Of a stretch of 64,000 bases of DNA, positions 58,190 to 64,000 are shown in pieces. This DNA comes from Bubalus kerabau (Eukaryota > Chordata > Mammalia > Artiodactyla > Bovidae), in assembly GCF_029407905.1 (NCBI RefSeq), contig NC_073639.1, forward strand, positions 41,433,501 to 41,497,500. Reading direction: 5' to 3'. Within the stretch, counting starts at the first letter, position 1; every line of letters starts with the position of its first letter. The position numbers and the translations under genes are program-made. The notes beneath the pieces are model-generated. The model searched no databases and had not been told where the DNA came from. It saw nothing but the letters and a program-made list of their open reading frames with translations.

Positions 58190-58215
58190 ACCCTTTGACC
58201 ACCTTCACTCATACA

Positions 58216-58534
58216 TTTCAAATATTGATAGAAATGCCTAGGCTGAGTTTTAGTTCAAAGCCCAAGTGTATGTTTGTGTTCTGCCATCTGGGTCTCAGTC
58301 TGTGGAAGTGGGGAGAGGAAGCACATAGTAAGCACACATCCATCCCCCTTATTTCCCTGGTCTCACATTGGGCACAATGCCACATCTACTGCCAGGAACT
58401 ATAATTTCTGCTTTGGCATTCATATTACTAACTACCACTCAGGGGCTTTATAAATTTAAAAAAATAAGATTAGATACTAGGTGATAGATGAATAAGAAAG
58501 ATATTATATGTATACTTTATAATGTGATTATATA
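58216..58534. other. Unassigned sequence
   Basis: Somewhat higher GC than its flanks. No family recognised. The beginning could still be L1 3' UTR. Confidence 0.35.
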
Positions 58535-59225
58535 CATATATAAAATGGAATACTACTCAGCTATAAAATCAATAAAACAATGTTATTTCCAGTTACATGG
58601 GATGAACTAGAGATGATCATACTAAGCAAAATCAGACAAAGAAAGACAGATATCATATGATATGACTTATACATGAAATCTAAAATACGACACAGTCGAA
58701 CTTACCTATGGAACAGATACAGATACATGGACATAGAAAACAGACTTGACTTGTGGTTGCCAAGCAGGGTGATGGGGAAGGGTTAGTTAGGAGTTTGGTG
58801 TTAACAGATGCAAACTGTTCTATAGAGAATGGATAAAAAACAAGGTCCTACTGGATAGCACAGGAAACTATATACAATATTCTGTAATGAGCCATAATGG
58901 AAAAGAATATTAAAAATATATATTAAGTATAACTGAATCACTTTGCTGTACGCCAGAAACTAACACATTATAGTGAAGTTGCTCAGTCGTGGCCGACTCT
59001 TTGCGACCCCATGGACTGTAGCCTACCAAGCCCCTCTGTCCATGGGATTTCCCAGGCAATAGTACTGGAGTGGATTGCCATTTCCTTCTCCAGGGGATCT
59101 TCCTGACCCAGGGATTGAACCCGGGTCTCCCGCATTATAGACAGACGCTTTATCGTCTGAGCCACCAAGGAAGTCAACACATTATAAGTTGACTATAACT
59201 TAATAAAAAGGAGGTTCTATACATA
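58535..59225 (+). mobile_element. Older L1 3' end, with nested Bov-tA
   Basis: Starts near AATGGAATACTACTCAGC and runs through AGACTTGACTTGTGGTTGCC and GCTGTACGCCAGAAACTAAC to an AATAAAAAG terminus. A SINE splits it just before the end. Confidence 0.85.
58973..59175 (-). mobile_element. Bov-tA SINE nested in L1
   Basis: Minus-strand copy (GAAGTTGCTCAGTCGTGGC to GAGCCACCAAGGAAGTC). A perfect 11-bp target repeat AACACATTATA lies at 58962-58972 and 59176-59186. The head variant with GACGCTTTATCGTCTGAGCC resembles the functional part of a tRNA-type promoter more closely than the other copies here. Confidence 0.95.
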
Positions 59226-60204
59226 AATAAAATAATTGATAAATAAATGACCAAAAAATGTTCAGACACTATGATATAGGTAAAACTCAGTCATTTGATT
59301 AGCTCAGTATTCATGCACTCCATTTTTTCCCACAAGTAGAGCTATTTTACCACCTATTTCATATACCCTCTGCACTGTACTAAGCTCACTTTCCAGGATC
59401 TTTTTGTGATGTTAAGTAGATACCATCAGGTCATACTTGTCTAATTTTCAATGATAACTTTAAAATATAAACATATCTGCCCAATATACAAGGTAGAGTA
59501 AAAATATAATAAGCCTATTAAAAATCTCAATTTAGAATAAAAAATAATGTTGTAAGATTTGTAAAGATATTTCATAAAAAGTCCTCAAATATATAAGGGC
59601 TGTATTAATGTTTTGTCTTCATGAATAGCATGGCAGAGGGGCTGAACTCTCAGGCTCTCATATGCTCTGACTTCTGTAACATGTATTTCTACAAGATCAG
59701 TCTGAGGTTAACTATGTCACAAAGCTGAAAGGTGGAAAGGGCATGGAGGAATTTTGGGAATGTCATGTGCCAAGCTGAGACATTGTCCTCATCATTTCTG
59801 CTTACATTTCAGAGAGAAAATAACACTAAACAAAGAAATATGACTTTATAAAACAAGAAGTGAAACAAATTTTCTGCCCCAAATGGTGAATAGATAATGA
59901 GAGTTCATACTAAAGTCTGTATTTTCCTGGTTTCGTTTAAATTGACTTGAGTTCCCAAGTTGTAGATTTTGGACATATGAAAAGGACTGATCAGCATCTT
60001 GTGGATGATTCCTCCATTTTTCCTTTTCTGTCCGCTACTACTAAATTTCTCTTGCGGTTTTTGACAGATCTGAGTAATAAAATCTTGGGGGTGTCTTTAT
60101 AGTTTTTTGTGTATAATTTTGGTGGTGTGATAATATATGTGGCATTAACTCTATACAGACCTTTTAAAAAATGTGCAAAGTCAAAGGTTTCAATTCTAAA
60201 CTTT
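59226..60204. other. Unassigned sequence
   Basis: About 1 kb. No recognised repeat, exon or signal. Confidence 0.4.
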
Positions 60205-60386
60205 GAGACTCTAAAGGAAGCTACCTAGATGTCCATTGATAGATGAATAGATATAGAAGTCATGATACATGTATACAATGGAATATAGCTTAGCTATAAA
60301 AGGAATAAATTTGAGTCAGTTGATCTGAAGCAGATGAACCTAGAGTCTATTATGCAGAGTGAAGTAAATCAGAAAGAGAAAGCAAA

Positions 60387-61087
60387 TCAGATCAGATCAG
60401 ATCAGATCAGTCGCTCAGTTGTGTCCGACTCTTTGCGACCCCATGAATCGCAGCACGCCAGGCCTCCCTGTCCATCACCAACTCCTGGAGTTCACTCAGA
60501 CTCACGTCCATCGAGTCAGCAATGCCATCTAGCCATCTCATCCTCTGTCGTCCCCTTCTCCTCCTGCCCCCAATCCCTCCCAGCATCAGAGTCTTTTCCA
60601 ATGAGTCAACTCTTTGCGTGAGGTGGCCAAAATACTGGAGTTTCAGCTTTAGCATCATTCCTTCCAAAGAAATCCCAGGGCTGATCTCTTTCAGAATGGA
60701 CTGGTTGGATCTCCTTGCAGTCCAAGGGACTCTCAAGAGTCTTCTCCAACACCACAGTTCAAAAGCATCAATTCTTTGGCGCTCAGCCTTCTTCACAGTC
60801 CAACTCTCACATCCATACATGACCACAGGAAAAACCATAGCCTTGACTAGACGAACCTTTGTTGGCAAAGTAATGTCTCTGCTTTTGAATATGCTATCTA
60901 GGTTGGTCATAACTTTCCTTCCAAGGAGTAAGCGTCTTTTAATTTCATGGCTGCAGTCACCATCTGCAGTGATTTTGGAGCCCCCAAAAATAAAGTCTGA
61001 CACTGTTTCCCCATCTATTTCCCATAAAGTGGTGGGACCGGATGCCATGATCTTCGTTTTCTGAATGTTGAGCTTTAAGCCAACTTT
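60387..61087 (-). mobile_element. BovB (RTE) 3' end, young, GATCA tail, nested in L1
   Basis: Starts with the tail complement AGATCAGATCAGATCAGATC and ends at AGCTTTAAGCCAACTTT. The terminal ORF2 frame is open throughout. No clear target repeat was seen. Very low decay marks it as among the youngest BovB copies here. Confidence 0.95.
60407..61048 (-). pseudogene. BovB ORF2 C-terminus, uninterrupted (213 residues)
   Basis: One open frame from MASGPTTLWEIDGETV through DFIFGGSKITADGDCSHEIK, ELWCWRRLLRVPWTARRSNQ and GMMLKLKLQYFGHLTQRVDS to the C-terminal VAKSRTQLSD. With five Gs at the GGSK site the frame is kept, and L of FLGSK is replaced by G. N-terminal domains are absent, so there is no activity by itself. 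Confidence 0.93.
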
Positions 61088-61478
61088 AGTATATATTAAT
61101 ATATATATATATGTATGTAATCTAGAAAAGTAGTACTGATGAACCTATTTACAGGTAAGATATAGACACACAAATGCAGAAAATGGACTTGTGGACAGCA
61201 TGGGAAGGAGAGTGTAGGACAAATTACCATTGACATATATACTCTACACTGGCTCTCTGTGACCACCTATAGGGATGGGATGGGAGAGGGGAGAGAGGCT
61301 CCAGAGAAAAGGGATATATATATATATACACACACACGCACACACACATATATATCCAAATATATATATATATATATACATATCCAAATATATGTATATA
61401 ACTATGGCTGATTCATATTGTATGGCAGAAACCAAATCAAATTGTAAAGCAATTATCTTTCAATTAAAAATAAATTAA

Positions 61479-62029
61479 GGAATCACCTCTGTGAGAAAGT
61501 GCAGAGCTGAAGCTGCTGTACAGACCCCAGTGTGACCCAGGCATCAGGATCTCTCCTTTTCACATCCTAGCCTCAAGGGAATCAAACTAAAGCTTATTCT
61601 TCCCATTTTTCAGTTTAACTTCACTGAAGACTTATAATAGAAATAAGGCCATGATAAAGCAAACACAAATATTATAAATATTGGTAATAAGAGAGATTTT
61701 AGGTAATGATCCCTGGGAAAAGTTATCAAGCTCATCCTTTGAATCATACCTGTGAGTTCCATCAATTTATCAAAAGAGAAGTGACTGCAAGTGAGAGTAC
61801 GTAGGATGAAACCCTTAAAACAGTAGAAAGTCATTTACTGTGTGATTTATCTATAATGAATGATCTTGTGAATGCTTTCCCTGTAATTTAGATATCAGAT
61901 TAAATATGAAAATACATATAAAATTAACCAAGTATATTTGAATAAATTTAAGGTTTTAAACTATAAGCAACACAACATGACTCAAGCACACACACACACA
62001 CACACGCACATAATTAAAAAAAAAAACAG
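61479..62029. other. Unassigned sequence with a (CA)n microsatellite
   Basis: A CA repeat lies at 61986-62010. The rest has no recognised repeat or frame. Confidence 0.45.
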
Positions 62030-63165
62030 AGAAAGACCTGAAGAGACAATTTTTCAAGAAAGACATACAAATAGTCAACTAGTATACAAAAAAAGTTGCC
62101 CAATATCACTAATAATCAGGGAAATGCAAATCCAAACCACAATGAGATATCATCTCACACCTTCTACAGTAGCTAGTATTAAAAAGACAATAAATATCAT
62201 GCATTGGTAAGGATGTGGATAAAAGAGAACCCTGCACACTTTTGGCCAGAATGTAAGCTGAAATAGCCTGTATGGAAAACAGTATGGAGTTTCCTTGGGG
62301 GAAAACAACAATAACAACAACAACAAACCTCCACATGACCAGAAATTTTACTTCTGGGTATATATCCAAAGGACATGAGATAAGTACCTTGAGGCAATAT
62401 CATGTTCATTTCAGCATTATTCATGATAGTCAAGATGTGGAAACCATCCTCCATCCCCTTGTTTGTCTCTGTATCTATCTACCTACCTATCTACCTATCT
62501 AATTCAGTTTCAAAGTAGAAATGTATTTTTCAGAAACATCTGGATAACTAATAAGCCAGACACAGAGAGAAAATATTGAATGTTCTCACTTATATACAGA
62601 GTCTAAAAATTATATAGAAGCAGAGAGTGGAATGAAGGTTATAAGGGGAGGGGAGATGTTGCTCTAAGAGTCCAAAGTTGCTATTGCATAGGATGGAGTA
62701 GCCTAGAGATTTAATATATAGCATGACACTTACAGTTAATATTACTATATTGATTTCTGCCAAACATCAACATGAATCAGCCATAGGTAAACATATGTTC
62801 TCTCCCTCTTGAGCCTCTCTCCTATCTCCCTCCCCATCCCATCTCTCAAGGTTGTTACAGAGCATCGGTTTGAGTTCCCTGAGTCATACAGCAAATTCTT
62901 ATAGGCTATCTATTTCACATATGGGAAACCAAAAACATTCTGTAAAGCAATTATCCTTCAATTAAAAATAAATAAATTAAAAAAAATAATACTGTGTTCA
63001 ATACTGGAAATTTGTGAATAGGCTTCAGGTGCTCTCACGGGAAAAAAATAAAATTAACTGTGAGATGATATGTTAATGGAGTGAGTGTAGCGACTGTTTC
63101 ACTACATATATGTAAATAAGTTATGCATTATGTCAAATTTTATTGCTTAGTAATGGTTGAATATA
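62030..63165 (+). mobile_element. Old L1M 3' part, with a nested twin-primed L1
   Basis: Plus-strand text GGAAATGCAAATCCAAACCAC, CATTATTCATGATAGTCAAG, GGGGAGATGTTGCTCTAAG and, after the insertion, GGCTTCAGGTGCTCTCAC and AACTGTGAGATGATATGTTAA. The text is continuous across 62752-62981 when the nested element is removed. A CTAT/CTAC-type repeat lies at 62470-62500. Confidence 0.8.
62752..62981 (+). mobile_element. Twin-primed (5'-inverted) ruminant L1 3' end
   Basis: 62752-62928 is L1 3' UTR in antisense (TTTCTGCCAAACATCAACAT, ATCTATTTCACATATGGG). At 62929 the text flips to sense (ACATTCTGTAAAGCAATTATC) and ends in an A-rich tail. The outer left end corresponds to L1 text GGCAGAAA, and the sense part begins with the next L1 bases. 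Flanks TAATATTACTATATT and AATAATACTGTGTT look like a diverged target repeat. Confidence 0.8.
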
Positions 63166-63206
63166 TTATATTCATGGTAATGGTGTATGACATTTTCATA
63201 CACCTT

Positions 63207-63474
63207 GCTGCTGCTGCTGCTGCTGCTGCTAAGTCGCTTCAGTCGTGTCTGACTGTGTGACCCCATAGACAGCAGCCCACCAGGGGTTCTCCAGGCTAGA
63301 ACACTGGAGTGGGTTGCCATTTCCTTCTCCAATGCATAAAAGTGGAAAGTGAAAGTGAAGTCATTCATTCCTGTCCAGCTCTTTGCGACCCCATGGACTG
63401 CAGCCTACCAGGCTCCTCCGCCCATGGGATTTTCCAGGCAAGAGTACTGGAGTGGGTTGCCATTGCCTTCTCTG
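63207..63474 (-). mobile_element. BovA2 dimeric SINE
   Basis: Begins with (GCT)7 and holds two minus-strand units. A perfect 11-bp target repeat TCATACACCTT lies at 63196-63206 and 63475-63485. Small deletions in the first unit. Confidence 0.96.
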
Positions 63475-63485
63475 TCATACACCTT

Positions 63486-63914
63486 AAGTATATCCAAATG
63501 TTATTTAAAATAACATTTAAAATAAAGCAGTAATGTCTTTGAATCAACGATTACCAATGAATATAATTCTTTTAGACAACCTTAAAAATTAAAAAAGAAA
63601 AATAAGGAAACAAAAGGAGAATGCTCAGAAAGAAAGAAGTTGATCTCATCTTTATTTTAAACTCTCAGCAGAAAATATTTATCATCTATTTAAGGAGAAA
63701 TTGTTCAGGCATTAATTTAGGGAAAATGACATTGGATGTGTGTTGCATATTCAGATCAGTGCAATTAGCATGCAAGACTCAATACATCATCTGTTCAGAC
63801 TTCTCTCCTGTCTGTGATCATGTGTTCCAAATGCCATGTTCCTGCCCGTTTGTTCCTCCCCCTGCCTATGGTCTTTCCCACCAATTTCAAATGAAGCACA
63901 GGTTTTCACTTTCA
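63486..63914. other. Unassigned sequence
   Basis: An open frame of about 107 codons (63621-63944) runs into the next SINE and has no recognised similarity. It is treated as a chance frame. Confidence 0.35.
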
Positions 63915-64000
63915 GTGCACGTGCATGTGTGCATGCTCAGTTAATTCAGCTGTGTCCAACTCTTTGCAACCCCATAGGCTATAGCCCACCAGCATCCTCT
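63915..64000 (-). mobile_element. Bov-tA SINE, cut by the window edge
   Basis: CATGCTCAGTTAATTCAGCTG and CCAACTCTTTGCAACCCCAT are the tail side of a minus-strand Bov-tA. The head lies beyond position 64000. Confidence 0.9.

Larger units (their letters stand above)
57018..58215 (-). mobile_element. Older L1 3' UTR, antisense, with nested BovB and SINE
   Basis: The blocks 57018-57087 (GGTTAAGATATAATGGACAT), 57746-57968 (ATTGCAAAATGATTTCCACA, TGTTAGCTATAGTCACCATG) and the first bases after 58190 form one antisense L1 3' UTR when the insertions are removed. Non-coding. Confidence 0.75.
60205..61478 (+). mobile_element. L1 3' end, with nested BovB and a microsatellite
   Basis: L1 text AGCTACCTAGATGTCCATTG and GTGAAGTAAATCAGAAAGAG at the left resumes at 61088 (ATCTAGAAAAGTAGTACTGA, TGGCTGATTCATATTGTATG) and ends in an AATTAAAAATAAATTAA tail. 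A compound TA/CA microsatellite occupies 61314-61400 within the 3' UTR. Confidence 0.82.

Overview
The window is AT-rich nuclear DNA from a ruminant, almost certainly a bovid (cattle, sheep, goat or a relative). The diagnosis rests on the repeats. There are at least 15 copies of the RTE-type LINE BovB, 19 tRNA-derived or BovA-type SINEs (Bov-tA and BovA/BovA2), one short relic of the older cetartiodactyl CHR SINE, and several ruminant L1 3' ends. I cannot name the species or chromosome. I found no supportable host protein-coding gene, rRNA, tRNA gene, CRISPR array or prokaryotic feature. Every long reading frame I could explain is a piece of BovB or L1 ORF2. The window looks like a gene desert or the inside of a very large intron.

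Layout. 1-3226: an old L1M fossil split by a BovB. 3691-7086: two same-strand BovB copies, the second carrying two SINEs in opposite orientations. 8901-15055: an old L1 fragment, a Tigger1-like DNA transposon split by an L1, and then a second old L1 holding a Tigger-like element, a MaLR solo LTR, a Bov-tA and a BovB. 15107-24768: SINEs, L1 3' ends and BovB 3' ends between unassigned stretches. 25003-26435: an L1 with a 5' inversion (twin-priming structure) that contains a SINE with another SINE in its tail. 26985-36190: scattered SINEs, L1 ends and a long old L1. 37108-38842: two young BovB copies, one broken by a poly(T)-only insertion. 39806-40299: a solo LTR with TGT...ACA ends and 5-bp target repeats. 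41021-42175: a young L1 end with a 19-bp target repeat. 42718-51277: two long BovB copies on the minus strand flanking a nested L1/BovB/SINE block, the second copy itself split by an L1. 51278-54400: the longest stretch with no recognised repeat. 54400-55125: an L2 fossil. 55715-64000: more nested L1, BovB and SINE insertions, including a second twin-primed L1.

The elements depend on one another in a known way. BovB encodes an endonuclease and reverse transcriptase, and the Bov SINEs share its 3' tail (seen here as the common TCAGTCGTGTCCGACTCTTT-like motif), which fits mobilisation by BovB. The L1 copies are a separate autonomous lineage. Almost every copy is 5'-truncated, and many are flanked by 7-20 bp target-site duplications that I could locate exactly. 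These duplications give the relative order of insertion.

No new defence system or novel gene family was found. The most informative observations are structural: two twin-primed L1s, an L1 insertion with a small target deletion and no target repeat, a poly(T)-only insertion, three copies of one 10-bp target around two adjacent elements, and a solo LTR containing a BovA-like segment. Repeat family names come from recognising sequence by eye and should be confirmed with RepeatMasker.
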